From: Thermus composti
GTDB lineage: Bacteria; Deinococcota; Deinococci; Deinococcales; Thermaceae
Direction: 5' to 3'
Assembly (NCBI RefSeq): GCF_014647535.1
Contig: NZ_BMPJ01000005.1
Span: forward strand, 31,606 to 95,605
DNA length: 64,000 nt
A program made the position numbers and the translations under genes. Below are positions 1-9,725 of this stretch, piece by piece. How positions within the stretch are numbered: the stretch's first letter is position 1; each line of letters begins with the position of its first letter. The notes beneath the pieces are model-generated. The model did no database searches, was not told the origin of the DNA, and saw only the letters and a list, made by a program, of their open reading frames with translations.

Positions 1-100
1 CTTGGGGGAAGCGGTAGGGGCGGTGTTGGCCGAGCGGGGCTACCGGGTGCTTCCCGGCGGTAGCTTGAGGGAAGCCTTGTCAAAGGGCTTTAGCGTGTGA
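1..100 (+). CDS. 3' end of an unidentified protein (partial)
   Basis: An open frame enters from the left edge (codons from base 2) and stops at TGA 98-100. The visible 32 residues run LGEAVGAVLAERGYRVLPG and end in SKGFSV. The composition is normal for a Thermus cytoplasmic protein and the codons end in G/C. The fragment is too short to name a family; the GYRVLPGG turn is compatible with the end of a Rossmann-like or HAD-like domain, but that is a guess. The next frame begins about 25 bases downstream on the same strand. Confidence 0.5.
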   Translation, partial: LGEAVGAVLAERGYRVLPGGSLREALSKGFSV

Positions 101-124
101 TACCCCGGTTGCGGAGGTGGAGCT

Positions 125-217
125 ATAAGGAAGCTGTTGGGCGCTTTGCTGGTGGTCTTTGGCCTGGCTTCGGCCCAGTTTTCCGTGGAGAACTTGAAGC
201 CCTTCCTAAGGGCCTAG
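125..217 (+). pseudogene. Truncated secreted-protein gene with ATA in the start position
   Basis: After the sequence GGAGGTGGAGCT, a good ribosome-binding site, comes ATA-AGG-AAG-CTG and a 30-codon frame ending TAG at 215-217. Its translation begins (M)RKLLGALLVVFGLASAQFS, a textbook Sec signal peptide with an ASA-Q cleavage site, but only about 12 residues of mature protein follow. Either this is the decayed 5' end of an exported-protein gene whose ATG became ATA, or it is a very small secreted peptide with a non-standard start. The stop codon overlaps the end of the convergent truD gene. I favour a remnant because nothing useful follows the signal peptide. Confidence 0.35.
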
Positions 218-1260
218 GCCTCCTCCCCTTCCTCTTGGAGGTCCACCTCCTTCTTCATCACCTCCCGGAGAAGGCTCGTGGCGTAGCTTCCCTTGGGCAG
301 GAAGAAGGCAAGCCATAGCCCCTCGGGGGTCTCCTCCAGATGCCACTCCGAGAGGGGGATGCGGATGGGCCGCCGGGCCCCCCGCCTTGCCCTGAACTCC
401 TCCCGCTTTAGGTCGTAGCGGGCCAGGACCTCGTCCTCTAAGGCCCTGGCCTCCCCTTGGGCCTCGGGGTACTTCTTGCCGAAGAGGGGCCCGGTGGCGC
501 TGATCTCTAGCCTCAAGGCCCGTTCCGCCTCTTTGGGGTCTTCCACCAGGAACTCCCCCCCCGTGGCGTGCTTCTTGGCCCAGTCCCCGGGGATCACCCG
601 CTCGTAAAGGCCCCGTTCCATCCTAAGGGCCACCCAGTCGTTGAAAAGGAGGCTTTGCAGGCTTCCGATGAGGAAGCGCTTGAGCCAGGGGCTTCCCCGG
701 CCCTTCCCCTCCTTCACCAGCCGGTAGCCCCGGACCGGGTTTAGCCCCCCAAGGCCGAAGCGCTGGGGGCCGTAGTAGTTGGGGACTCCTTTTGCCTGGA
801 GGGCCTTGAGGATGGCCTCGGCCCTTTCCCGGCCATGGGCGCCTCGGATGAGGATCCGAAAGCGGTTGCCCTTGAGGTGGCCCGTGCGGAGCTTGTGGGG
901 GTGGAGGTCGGCCGTGAGAAGCCGCACCCCCCTCAGGTTTTCCAGGAGGCAGAGGGCGTCTTCGTATTTTCGGGGGATGGAAAGCCACTGCCGGGTGCGG
1001 GCGTGCTTGTCCTTGAGGCCCGCCACCCCGATCTCCTTTTCCGGCACGCCCACCTGGTCTCGCAAAAACTCCACCACCTGCCGGGTGGTGAGGCCCTCCT
1101 TCTCCAGGAGGAAGAAGAGGTGCTCCCCTTCCCCCAAGGGGGAATAGGCGGGTACCTCCTCCACCTGGAAGTCCTGGGGCTCCACCCTTATCTCCCCCCC
1201 CACCCCGGGAAGGCCCTCGGTGAGGAAGGGGTAGCGCTCGGGGCGGTAAACCAGGTCCAT
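214..1260 (-). CDS. truD: tRNA pseudouridine(13) synthase TruD
   Basis: TruD isomerises U13 of certain tRNAs to pseudouridine. The catalytic loop GLKDKHARTRQW is present, with the catalytic aspartate at residue 84 counting from the chosen start, and the long insertion domain typical of TruD follows. The chosen ATG gives the start MDLVYRPERYPFLT and about 348 residues, the usual family length. An upstream ATG/GTG-type start at 1296 would overlap pepF by 22 bases and add a low-complexity extension, so it is less likely. The gene lies 14 bases after the pepF stop and is probably cotranscribed with it. It converges on the small remnant at 125-217. Confidence 0.93.
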   Translation of the reverse strand: MDLVYRPERYPFLTEGLPGVGGEIRVEPQDFQVEEVPAYSPLGEGEHLFFLLEKEGLTTRQVVEFLRDQVGVPEKEIGVAGLKDKHARTRQWLSIPRKYEDALCLLENLRGVRLLTADLHPHKLRTGHLKGNRFRILIRGAHGRERAEAILKALQAKGVPNYYGPQRFGLGGLNPVRGYRLVKEGKGRGSPWLKRFLIGSLQSLLFNDWVALRMERGLYERVIPGDWAKKHATGGEFLVEDPKEAERALRLEISATGPLFGKKYPEAQGEARALEDEVLARYDLKREEFRARRGARRPIRIPLSEWHLEETPEGLWLAFFLPKGSYATSLLREVMKKEVDLQEEGEEA

Positions 1261-1274
1261 CCCCCTATTCTCCC

Positions 1275-2987
1275 TTAGGGGAGGGCTTTGAGCCAAGATT
1301 CCAGGACCCCGAAGCCGTGGCGGAAGAAGGCCTCCGAGCCCAGCTCCACCCCGGCCTCGGCCAGGATCTCCTTGGGGCTAGCGCTTTCCCCGGCCTCCAA
1401 GATCCGCAGGTACTTGGGCACGAAGGCCTCCCCCTCCTCCCGGTACTTGCCGTAAAGGGCCAGGACCACCAGGTAGCCCAGGGCGTAGCTATAGGTGTAG
1501 AAGCGGTAGTGGACGAAGTGGGGGATGCCCGCCCAAGCGGCCTTGTCCAGCTCCGTCCAGGCCACGGCCTCCCCGTAGAGCTTCCTTTGCTCCTCGTCCC
1601 AGAGGGCGTGGAAGGCCTCGGGGGAGAGGGCGGCCTCCTTGCGGGCCTCGAGGCTCCTTCGCTCAAAGAAGGTGTACATCACCTGGCGGAAGAGGGTGTT
1701 GATGGCGTCCTCCACCCGCTCGGCGAGGAGGAGGGTCCTTTCCTCCCCGGAAAGCCTTTCTAAGAGGAGGTCGTCCAGGAGGATCTCGGCGAAGACGCTG
1801 GCGGTCTCCGCCAGGGGGGTGGAGGCCCCGAAGTTGAGGAGGCGCTGCTTCCTCGCCAAATAAAAGTGGACCCCGTGCCCGAGCTCGTGGGCCAGGGTGT
1901 GGGCGCTATCCAGGTCGTCCGTGTGGTTGAGGAGGACGTAGGGGTGGGTGGAGGGAAGCCCCCCGCTGCAAAAGGCCCCGCCCCGCTTGCCGGGCCTCGG
2001 GTAGGCGTCTATCCAGCGCTTTTCAAAGAACTCCCGGGCGATGGCCTCCACCTCGGAGGAGAAGCGGCGGAAGGCGGTGAGGACCAGCTCCTTGGCCTCT
2101 TCAAAGGGCACCTTGGGCTTCTTCCCCAAGGGGGCGAGGAGGTCTTGGCTTGGGGTCTTCTCCTGGCCAAGCCTTTTGGCCTTCCAGCGGTAGTAGGCCT
2201 CCACCAAGGGGTAGTGGGCCTGGGTGGCCTCGAGGAGGGCTTCTATGTCCCTCACCTCCACCTCGTCCCGGAGGGCCACGGGTTCTAAGGGGTGGGCGAA
2301 GCCCCTTAGCCTAAGTTCCTGGAGGTAATCCAGATAAACCGCGTTGAAGACGGCGCTCAGGGTGGGGGCCTCGGCCAGGAGCTTCCCGTAAAGGGCCTGG
2401 TGGGCTTCCCGCCGCACCGCGGGGTCTGGGTCGCGGCGGAGGGCCCGCACCTCCATCTCCGTGAGCTCCTTCCCCCCCACCTGGAAGCGGAAGCGGCCCG
2501 TGTACTCCGTGTAGAACTGGCTCCAGGCGCTCCTTCCCACCAGGGCCTTGAGGTTTAAGAGCTCCTCCTCTCTTTCCGAGAGGGTGTGGGGGGCGTAGGC
2601 CCTTTGCCTTTCCAGGAAGTGGCGGAGGTCGGCTAGCCCCGGGTGGTCCAGGAGCTTCTGGAAGGCCTCCTCGGGGAGCTTCCTCAGGGCCACCTCCAGG
2701 GGCACGAGGCGGTTTTTCACCTCGGTGAAGCGGCTCCGCACCCGGTCCAGGAGGGCCTTGGCCTCGGGGTCTTGGGTGCGGGTGGCGAAGTAGAGGCTGG
2801 CGTAGTTCAGGGGCTTGTAGGCCAGTTCCAGGGCCTTTTCGTAGCGGCTTAGGAGGTCTTGGGCCCCTTCGGGGTCCCAAAGCCCCTGGGGGTCCAGGCT
2901 TTGGGCCAGGGCGAGGGCGGCCTCGAGGTCCTGGGCTATCCTGGGGTCATCGGGCCCGGCGTACAGGTCGGAAAGGTCCCACTCCAC
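1275..2987 (-). CDS. pepF: Oligoendopeptidase F (M3 family zinc peptidase)
   Basis: This cytoplasmic zinc metallopeptidase degrades oligopeptides. The signature HELGH lies at residues 367-371, with a downstream glutamate in LAETASVFAE near residue 394 as third zinc ligand, as in M3 peptidases. The 570-residue length fits PepF. The start is the GTG at 2987 (VEWDLSDLYAG, the conserved N-terminal motif of the family), not the far upstream ATG at 3224, which would add 79 residues of unrelated sequence and run through the promoter. A TATACT box 7 bases before this GTG supports a leaderless transcript. truD follows 14 bases downstream. Confidence 0.95.
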   Translation of the reverse strand: MEWDLSDLYAGPDDPRIAQDLEAALALAQSLDPQGLWDPEGAQDLLSRYEKALELAYKPLNYASLYFATRTQDPEAKALLDRVRSRFTEVKNRLVPLEVALRKLPEEAFQKLLDHPGLADLRHFLERQRAYAPHTLSEREEELLNLKALVGRSAWSQFYTEYTGRFRFQVGGKELTEMEVRALRRDPDPAVRREAHQALYGKLLAEAPTLSAVFNAVYLDYLQELRLRGFAHPLEPVALRDEVEVRDIEALLEATQAHYPLVEAYYRWKAKRLGQEKTPSQDLLAPLGKKPKVPFEEAKELVLTAFRRFSSEVEAIAREFFEKRWIDAYPRPGKRGGAFCSGGLPSTHPYVLLNHTDDLDSAHTLAHELGHGVHFYLARKQRLLNFGASTPLAETASVFAEILLDDLLLERLSGEERTLLLAERVEDAINTLFRQVMYTFFERRSLEARKEAALSPEAFHALWDEEQRKLYGEAVAWTELDKAAWAGIPHFVHYRFYTYSYALGYLVVLALYGKYREEGEAFVPKYLRILEAGESASPKEILAEAGVELGSEAFFRHGFGVLESWLKALP

Positions 2988-2994
2988 GGGGGCT

Positions 2995-3002
2995 AGTATA
3001 CT
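2995..3002. promoter_or_regulatory. Palindromic -10 box (AGTATACT) between pepF and the RNase gene
   Basis: AGTATACT reads as TATACT on both strands. On the minus strand it ends 7 bases before the pepF GTG, the spacing of leaderless Thermus promoters. On the plus strand it could serve the nuclease gene at 3090, which would leave a leader of roughly 80 bases containing the small hairpin GGGTC-GGG-GACCC. No convincing -35 hexamer is visible for either direction. Confidence 0.5.
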
Positions 3003-3089
3003 CGGCCTCGGGGTGCCGCCCCGGCTTCTTGGAAGGGTCGGGGACCCGCTACGCGGCTCCCGAAAGCTGTCCACAAGAAGGAGAGCCTT

Positions 3090-4886
3090 ATGGCCCTTCA
3101 GCGCGCCCTCGTCATCTACAAAGGCAAGCCCGCCCTGGCCGAGGAGCGGGGAGACCGGCTTCTCCTCACCCTTCCCGGCGGGGAGACCCAGCGGGTCCGG
3201 CCCAAGGACGTCCTCCTCCTTCACCCAGGGCCCGCCACCTTGGACCTAACGCCCCCCCAAGGGGAGGAGGAGGCCGCCTGGGAGCTTTTGGAAGGGCAGG
3301 CGGTAAGCCTTAGGGAGCTCGCCGAGCTGGTCTACGGGGCCTACACCCCGGAGGCCGCCTACGGGGCCTTTCTCCTCGCCCAGAAGGGGGAGCGCTTCGT
3401 TTGGGAGGGGGAAAGGGTCCGGGCACGGACCCGGGAAGAGCTTGCCGCCCTCCTCGAGGCCCAAAGGCAGAAGGAGGCCCGAGAAAGGGCCTTCCGGGAA
3501 GGGGTGGAGCGGCTTAGGAGGGGGGCCCCAGAGGAGGAAGACCGCCCCCTCCTCGCCGAGGTGGAGGCCCTGGCCCTGGGCGAAAGAAAGGAAAGCCGGG
3601 TCCTAAAGGCCCTAGGCCTCCCCGAGACTCCTGAAGCGGCCCAGGGGCTTCTTTTGCGCCTTGGGGTGTGGCGGCGGGAAAACCCCCATCCCAGGAGGCT
3701 TGGCCTTCCTCTGGAGGCCCCAGACCTCCCCGTCCCCCCCCTCCCTGAGGAAAAGCGGGCGGACCTCACCCACCTCCCCGCCTTCGCCATAGACGACGAG
3801 GGAAGCCAGGACCCCGACGACGCCGTCTTCGCCGAGGAGGTGGAGGGGGGCTTCCGCCTCTTCGTCCACGTGGCGGACGTGGCGGCCCTGGTGCTCCCGG
3901 GAAGCCCCTTGGACCGGGAGGCTTTGCGCCGGGGGGCGAACCTGTACCTCCCCGAGGGGACGGTGCCCATGCTCCCCCCCGCCATCACCGAGGCCCTCGG
4001 CCTGGGCCTAAAGGAGGTCTCCCCGGCCCTCACCTTTGAGCTATGGGTCTCGGAGGAGGGCGACCTCCTGGAGGAACGGGTCTACCCGAGCTGGGTCCGG
4101 GTCCAGCGGCTCACCTACAAGGAGGCCTTGGACCGGCCCGAGCTCAGCCCCTTGCGCCGGGTGGCGGAGGCCTTCCACCGGAAGCGCCTGGCCCAAGGGG
4201 CCCTGGACCTCTTGTTGCCCGAGGCCAAGGTGCGGGTGGAAGGGGAGGAGATCCGGATCACGCCCCTTCCTCCCTACCCAAGCCGCCTTTGGGTGCGGGA
4301 GGCCATGCTCCTTGCGGGCTACGCCGCCGCCCACTTGGCCTTGAAGGAGGGGCTTCCCTTCCCCTTCGCCACCCAGGAGGCCCCAAGCCGGAGGGTGGAG
4401 GGGGAGGGGCTTGCCGCCATGTGGGAGCAGAGGAAGGCCCTCAAGCGGGCCCAGCTCAAGGCGGTCCCCGCCCCCCACAAGGGCCTCGGGCTTCCCCTCT
4501 ACGCCCAGGTGACGAGCCCCTTGAGGCGCTACCTGGACCTGGTGGCCCACCAGCAGCTAAGGGCCTGGCTCAAGGGGGAAAGGCCCCTTTCCCAGGCGGA
4601 GCTTCTGGAAAGGGTGGGGGCGGCGGAGGCGGTGGCCGACCTGGTGCGGGAGGCGGAGCGCAAGAGCAAGCTCCACTGGACCCTCCTTTACCTCCAGGAA
4701 AAGGGCTACGAGGGGCCTGGGGTCCTGGTGGAGCGAAGGGGGGCGCAAGGGGTCTTCCTCCTCCCCGAGCTCGGGCTTTCCGCCCAGGTGGCCCTCTCCC
4801 AGGCCCTCCCCCTAAACGCCGAGGCCCGCCTCCGCTTCCTGGAGGCGGACCTTCCGGCCCTCGAGGCCCGCTTCGCCCTGGTTTAA
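3090..4886 (+). CDS. RNase II-family exoribonuclease (RNB domain)
   Basis: This is a 3'-5' processive exoribonuclease of the RNase II/R family. The catalytic RNB motif IDDEGSQDPDDA spans residues 234-245, with all four acidic positions present. The N-terminal 200 residues contain a helical/winged-helix-like segment rather than obvious cold-shock domains, resembling the shortened DrII-type enzymes of Deinococcus. A C-terminal S1-like barrel appears near residues 530-598 (GYEGPGVLVERRGAQGVFLL). The ATG is preceded by AAGGAG at a normal distance. The 598 residues are shorter than E. coli RNase II or R, so I leave the symbol open. It is transcribed away from pepF. Confidence 0.9.
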   Translation: MALQRALVIYKGKPALAEERGDRLLLTLPGGETQRVRPKDVLLLHPGPATLDLTPPQGEEEAAWELLEGQAVSLRELAELVYGAYTPEAAYGAFLLAQKGERFVWEGERVRARTREELAALLEAQRQKEARERAFREGVERLRRGAPEEEDRPLLAEVEALALGERKESRVLKALGLPETPEAAQGLLLRLGVWRRENPHPRRLGLPLEAPDLPVPPLPEEKRADLTHLPAFAIDDEGSQDPDDAVFAEEVEGGFRLFVHVADVAALVLPGSPLDREALRRGANLYLPEGTVPMLPPAITEALGLGLKEVSPALTFELWVSEEGDLLEERVYPSWVRVQRLTYKEALDRPELSPLRRVAEAFHRKRLAQGALDLLLPEAKVRVEGEEIRITPLPPYPSRLWVREAMLLAGYAAAHLALKEGLPFPFATQEAPSRRVEGEGLAAMWEQRKALKRAQLKAVPAPHKGLGLPLYAQVTSPLRRYLDLVAHQQLRAWLKGERPLSQAELLERVGAAEAVADLVREAERKSKLHWTLLYLQEKGYEGPGVLVERRGAQGVFLLPELGLSAQVALSQALPLNAEARLRFLEADLPALEARFALV

Positions 4887-4934
4887 CTACCCCGAAAAGG
4901 CCTCGTGTTGCGAAATCAACCCGTGGGCCCTTGG

Positions 4935-6212
<1,278 letters not shown>

Positions 6213-6321
6213 ACCTAACCTCCGGCTCTAGCATACCCCGCTTAGGGGAAGAAAGGTGTCCTGAACCTGATTCATGCCTGGCCTTTTCGGGGGTGGGGAA
6301 GCCTTCTTGCTTGGGGGCGCC

Positions 6322-6350
6322 TTGACCGACCGGGGCCCCTCCCCTAAGAT
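6322..6350 (+). promoter_or_regulatory. Promoter of the tRNA-Met gene
   Basis: TTGACC (6322-6327) and TAAGAT (6345-6350) are separated by exactly 17 bases. This is one of the clearest sigma-A promoters in the window. Transcription would begin about 14 bases upstream of the mature tRNA 5' end. Confidence 0.85.
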
Positions 6351-6370
6351 AGGGGGTGCCTGGCGCGCTT

Positions 6371-6447
6371 GGCGGCGTAGCTCAGGTGGTTAGAGCACAC
6401 GACTCATAATCGTGGTGTCGTGGGTTCGAGTCCCACCGCCGCCACCA
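6371..6447 (+). tRNA. tRNA-Met (CAT), elongator type
   Basis: The 77-base cloverleaf is complete: acceptor GGCGGCG/CGCCGCC, D arm GCTC/GAGC, anticodon stem CACGA/TCGTG with loop CTCATAA (anticodon CAT), variable loop GTGTC, T arm GTGGG-TTCGAGT-CCCAC, and an encoded ACCA end. The paired first acceptor base and close similarity to the E. coli elongator tRNA-Met make initiator tRNA unlikely. tRNA-Ile with a modified CAU anticodon cannot be fully excluded from sequence alone. It stands alone between its own promoter and terminator. Confidence 0.93.
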
Positions 6448-6500
6448 GCGAAAAGAAGCAAAGCTACCGCCCTCGGAAGCGAGGGCGGTTTGCTTTTCGC
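6448..6500 (+). terminator. Intrinsic terminator of tRNA-Met
   Basis: ACCGCCCTCG (6466-6475), loop GAAG, CGAGGGCGGT (6480-6489) form a 10-bp perfect stem. The flanks GCGAAAA..GCAAA and TTTGC..TTTTCGC extend the pairing around a small bulge and supply a T-rich tail. Confidence 0.85.
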
Positions 6501-6523
6501 CCCGCAAGGCCGCCGGACACCTT

Positions 6524-7720
6524 TTGGAGGGCCGGGGGCGGGTAGCCTTTTCGGCGTATGGGACCGCGGGAGGAGATCCTTTCCTAGGCACCCTCATGGC
6601 CTTGGGTGCCTTCAGCATAGACGTGATGCTTCCGGCCCTCGAGGCCACCGCCCTCCGCTACGGCATCACCCCCACGGCGGCCCAGCTGGTGGTGGGGGTG
6701 TATTTTTTGGGCTTCGCCCTGGGGCAACTCCTCTTCGGCCCCTTGATGGACGCCTGGGGGCGGCGGCCGGTCCTTAGGGGGGCCCTCTTGGGCTTCGCCC
6801 TGGCGGCGGGCCTCACCGTGGTGGCCCCTTCCTTCGGCCTCCTCCTCCTCGCACGGGGGGTCCAGGGCTTCTTCGCCGCCAGCTTCCGCATCGGGGTCAC
6901 CGCCAGCGTCCGCGACCGCTACCGGGGCGAGACCATGGCCCGCCTCCTCTCCTACGCCCTCTTGGTCCTCATGGTGGCCCCGGTTTTGGCCCCAAGCCTT
7001 GGGGTTCTCCTTCTTGGCCTTGGGGCCTGGGGGCCCTACGCCTTCCCCGCCCTCCTCGGGGCCCTGGCCTTCCTCTGGAGCGGGCGCTTCCGGGAGACCC
7101 TTCCTCCCGCCAAGCGGCGCCCCCTGGCCTGGAAAAGCCTCGAGGAAGGAGTCTTCTGGGTAGTCCGGGACCCCCGGGCCATCCGCTACACCCTGGCCTT
7201 GGGCGGGGTCTTCGGGATCCTCTACGCCTACCTGAGCGCCTCGGCCCAGCTCTACAAGGACCACCTGGGGCTTTCCAACGCCCGCTTCGCCCTGGCCTTC
7301 GGGGCCACGGGCCTTCTCTTAGCCCTGGCCAACCTTTTGGGCCCGAGGCTTGTGGCCCGGCTGGGCCTGGGGCGGGCGCTCAGGCTTGCCCTAAGGGGGC
7401 TTCTCGGCCTCCTTCTCCTTTTGCCCCTCCACGCCCTGGCCCCAGGGGTTTTCTCCTTCTGGCTGCACCTCTCCTTGGTCCTCGTCCTGGTGGCCTTCAC
7501 CTTTCCCAACGCCCAGGCCAGGGCCTTGGAGGGGCTTGGCCGGGTGGCGGGGCTTGCGGCGAGCTTCACCGGCTTTTTCTCCACCCTGCTCGCCGCCCTT
7601 CTAGGGGCCGGGGTGGGGATGATCTCCCAGGGCGAGCCCTTTCCCTTCGCCCTGGGCCTCCTTGGGCTTGGGCTTTTGGGGTTTGGGGCGGGGGAGGCGG
7701 CGGAGCGGCGGGGGGCCTGA
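6524..7720 (+). CDS. MFS transporter, Bcr/CflA drug-resistance family
   Basis: A twelve-helix major facilitator exporter. The Bcr/CflA signature near the N-terminus (LGAFSIDVMLPALEA) and the MFS loop 2-3 motif GPLMDAWGRRPVLRG are both present, and hydrophobic segments follow to the C-terminus. The start is uncertain: the frame opens at a TTG at 6524, and an ATG at 6596 would cut into helix 1. In the neighbouring frame an ATG at 6558 opens MGPREEILS and then stops at TAG 6585. One added base near 6580-6584 would join it to LGTLMALGAFSIDVM, a far more natural N-terminus, so an indel or sequence error is possible. The 3' end runs directly into the surE remnant. Confidence 0.85.
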   Translation: MEGRGRVAFSAYGTAGGDPFLGTLMALGAFSIDVMLPALEATALRYGITPTAAQLVVGVYFLGFALGQLLFGPLMDAWGRRPVLRGALLGFALAAGLTVVAPSFGLLLLARGVQGFFAASFRIGVTASVRDRYRGETMARLLSYALLVLMVAPVLAPSLGVLLLGLGAWGPYAFPALLGALAFLWSGRFRETLPPAKRRPLAWKSLEEGVFWVVRDPRAIRYTLALGGVFGILYAYLSASAQLYKDHLGLSNARFALAFGATGLLLALANLLGPRLVARLGLGRALRLALRGLLGLLLLLPLHALAPGVFSFWLHLSLVLVLVAFTFPNAQARALEGLGRVAGLAASFTGFFSTLLAALLGAGVGMISQGEPFPFALGLLGLGLLGFGAGEAAERRGA

Positions 7721-7766
7721 GGCCCGGGCTAAAGATCCCGTCGTCGTTGGTCACCAGGATCCGCAT
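7719..7766 (-). pseudogene. surE remnant: first 16 codons only
   Basis: Reading left from 7766 gives MRILVTNDDGIFSPGL, which is the invariant N-terminal metal-binding motif of the survival nucleotidase SurE. After these 16 codons the reading continues into proline-rich antisense of the MFS gene, so the rest of surE (about 230 residues) is gone. The region upstream on the minus strand retains TAGGCT six bases before the ATG, a plausible leaderless -10. The junction lies exactly at the MFS stop codon and marks a deletion or recombination boundary. A complete surE presumably exists elsewhere. Confidence 0.75.
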
Positions 7767-7834
7767 GCCCTAAGCCTAGGGGTGCTGGGTCAGGAGAGGG
7801 TCAACGGGGTACACTGGTTCTAAAGGGGTTGGGT

Positions 7835-8989
7835 ATGGGAGAGCCGGTGATCCTCGAGGCCGTCCGCACCCCCATCGGCAAGAGGAACGGGGCCCTTAGG
7901 GCCTGGCGGCCCGATGCCCTCTACGCCAAGGTCCTGGACGCCCTCTTGGAGCGCACAGGGATAGACCCGGGCCTCATCGGAGACGTGATCACAGGGTGCG
8001 TAACCCAGGTGGGGGAGCAGGGGGCCAACGTGGGGCGGCTTGCCGTCCTCCTCTCCCGGCTTCCTAAGGAGGTGCCGGCGGTGAGCCTGAACCGCATGTG
8101 CGGCTCCAGCCAGCAGGCCGTCCACTTCGCCGCCCAGGCCATCGCCGCCGGGGATCTGGACTTCGCCATCGCCGGTGGGGTGGAAAGCATGACCCGGGTC
8201 CCCATGTTCTCGGACATCTGCGGGGGCTTCCACACTCTAAACCCCGGGCTTTTCCAGCGCTACGAGCTCGTCCACCAGGGGGAAAGCGCCGAGCGCATCG
8301 CCGAGCGCTACGGCCTTTGCCGGGAGGAGCTAGACGAGTGGAGCTACCTCTCCCACAAAAGGGCGGCCCGGGCCCAAAAGGAGGGGCGCTTCGCCGCCCA
8401 GCTTTTGCCCCTAGAGGGCCTGGACGCCCAGGGGAAGCCCTTTCTCCTGAGCCGGGACGAGGGGGTTCGCCCGGATGTGGACTACGAGAAGATGCTCGCC
8501 CTAAAGCCCGTCTTCCGGGAAAACGGGGTGGTCACCGCCGGCAACAGCAGCCAGATCTCCGACGGGGCGGCGGCCCTCCTCCTTGGGGACCGGGAGAAGG
8601 CCTTGGCCTTGGGCCTAAGGCCTAGGGCCCGCTTCCTCGCCCGGGTGGTGGTGGCGGGGGACCCCACGATGCAGCTTCTTGAGGTGATCCCCGCCACGGA
8701 GAAGGCCCTAAAGCGGGCGGGGCTTTCCCTAAAAGACCTGGACGTCATAGAGATCAACGAGGCCTTCGCCAGCGTGGTCCTCGCCTGGATGCGCCACTTC
8801 CGCCCCGACCCCGAGCGGGTGAACCCCAATGGCGGGGCCATCGCCCACGGCCACCCTTTGGGGGCCACGGGGGCCATCCTCATGACCAAGCTCCTTTACG
8901 AGCTGGAGCGCACGGGAGGGGAGTTCGGCCTCCAGGTGATGTGCATCGGCCACGGCCAGGCCACGGCCACGGTGATCCAGAGGATCTAG
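7835..8989 (+). CDS. Thiolase (acetyl-CoA acyltransferase)
   Basis: It catalyses thiolytic cleavage or condensation of 3-ketoacyl-CoA. The nucleophilic cysteine is C89 in [27 protein letters not shown] carries the catalytic histidine; [11 protein letters not shown] holds the second active-site cysteine. The 384 residues are normal for the family. I choose the ATG at 7835, six bases after AAGGGG, over a TTG at 7829. TACACT at 7810-7815 is a plausible -10. The SDR dehydrogenase follows after 10 bases and the CoA-transferase overlaps that, making a compact acyl-CoA operon, perhaps for branched-chain or short-chain beta-oxidation. Confidence 0.95.
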   Translation: MGEPVILEAVRTPIGKRNGALRAWRPDALYAKVLDALLERTGIDPGLIGDVITGCVTQVGEQGANVGRLAVLLSRLPKEVPAVSLNRMCGSSQQAVHFAAQAIAAGDLDFAIAGGVESMTRVPMFSDICGGFHTLNPGLFQRYELVHQGESAERIAERYGLCREELDEWSYLSHKRAARAQKEGRFAAQLLPLEGLDAQGKPFLLSRDEGVRPDVDYEKMLALKPVFRENGVVTAGNSSQISDGAAALLLGDREKALALGLRPRARFLARVVVAGDPTMQLLEVIPATEKALKRAGLSLKDLDVIEINEAFASVVLAWMRHFRPDPERVNPNGGAIAHGHPLGATGAILMTKLLYELERTGGEFGLQVMCIGHGQATATVIQRI

Positions 8990-8999
8990 GAGGGGAAGG

Positions 9000-9725
9000 A
9001 TGCAAAGCGCTTTGGTGACGGGTGGGGCCTCGGGGCTTGGGCGGGCGGCGGCCCTGGCCCTGAGGGACAAGGGGTACCGGGTGGTGGTCTTGGACCTGAA
9101 GCGGGGCGAGGACGGCCTTTCCTACGTGGAGGGGGATGTGACCCGGGAGGAGGACGTGGCCCAAGCGGTGGCGGAGGCCCAAAGGGCGGGGACCCTTTTC
9201 GCCGTGGTGAACGCCGCCGGGATTGGCCTCGCCCGGAAGATCCTGGGCAGGGAGGGCCCCCACGACCTGGAGAGCTTCCGCAAGGTCTTGGAGGTGAACC
9301 TCCTCGGCACCTTCAACGTCCTGCGCCTTGCCGCCTGGGCCATGCGGGAAAACCCTCCCGACGCCGAGGGGCAGCGGGGGGTCATCGTGAACACCGCCAG
9401 CGTGGCCGCCTTTGAGGGCCAGATCGGCCAGGCGGCCTATGCGGCGAGCAAGGGGGGCGTGGTGGCCCTCACCCTCCCCGCCGCCCGGGAGCTGGCCGAA
9501 TGGGGGATCCGGGTGGTGACGGTGGCCCCGGGGCTCTTTGACACGCCCCTCCTCCAGGGGCTTCCCGAGAAGGCCAAGGCCTCCTTGGCGGAGCAGGTCC
9601 CCTTCCCCAGGCGCTTGGGCCGCCCCGAGGAGTACGCCGCCTTGGTCCTCCACATCCTGGAAAACCCCATGCTGAACGGGGAGGTGGTCCGGCTGGATGG
9701 CGCCCTCCGCATGGCCCCCCGGTAG
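9000..9725 (+). CDS. Short-chain dehydrogenase, type II 3-hydroxyacyl-CoA dehydrogenase-like
   Basis: Classical SDR of 241 residues: NAD-binding TGGASGLG at 7-14, NAAG at 71-74, and the catalytic triad S134, Y147, K151 (YAASK). The sequence [17 protein letters not shown] is typical of human HSD17B10-type 3-hydroxyacyl-CoA dehydrogenases. AGGAGGGGAAGG precedes the ATG. Position between a thiolase and a CoA-transferase fits oxidation of 3-hydroxyacyl-CoA. The C-terminal 29 bases are overlapped by the next gene, which suggests translational coupling. Confidence 0.9.
   Translation: MQSALVTGGASGLGRAAALALRDKGYRVVVLDLKRGEDGLSYVEGDVTREEDVAQAVAEAQRAGTLFAVVNAAGIGLARKILGREGPHDLESFRKVLEVNLLGTFNVLRLAAWAMRENPPDAEGQRGVIVNTASVAAFEGQIGQAAYAASKGGVVALTLPAARELAEWGIRVVTVAPGLFDTPLLQGLPEKAKASLAEQVPFPRRLGRPEEYAALVLHILENPMLNGEVVRLDGALRMAPR

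Noticed and set aside
6371..6447. Initiator tRNA-fMet or tRNA-Ile(CAU)
   Set aside because: The first acceptor pair is complementary (G-C) and the body matches elongator tRNA-Met; Ile2 is less similar.
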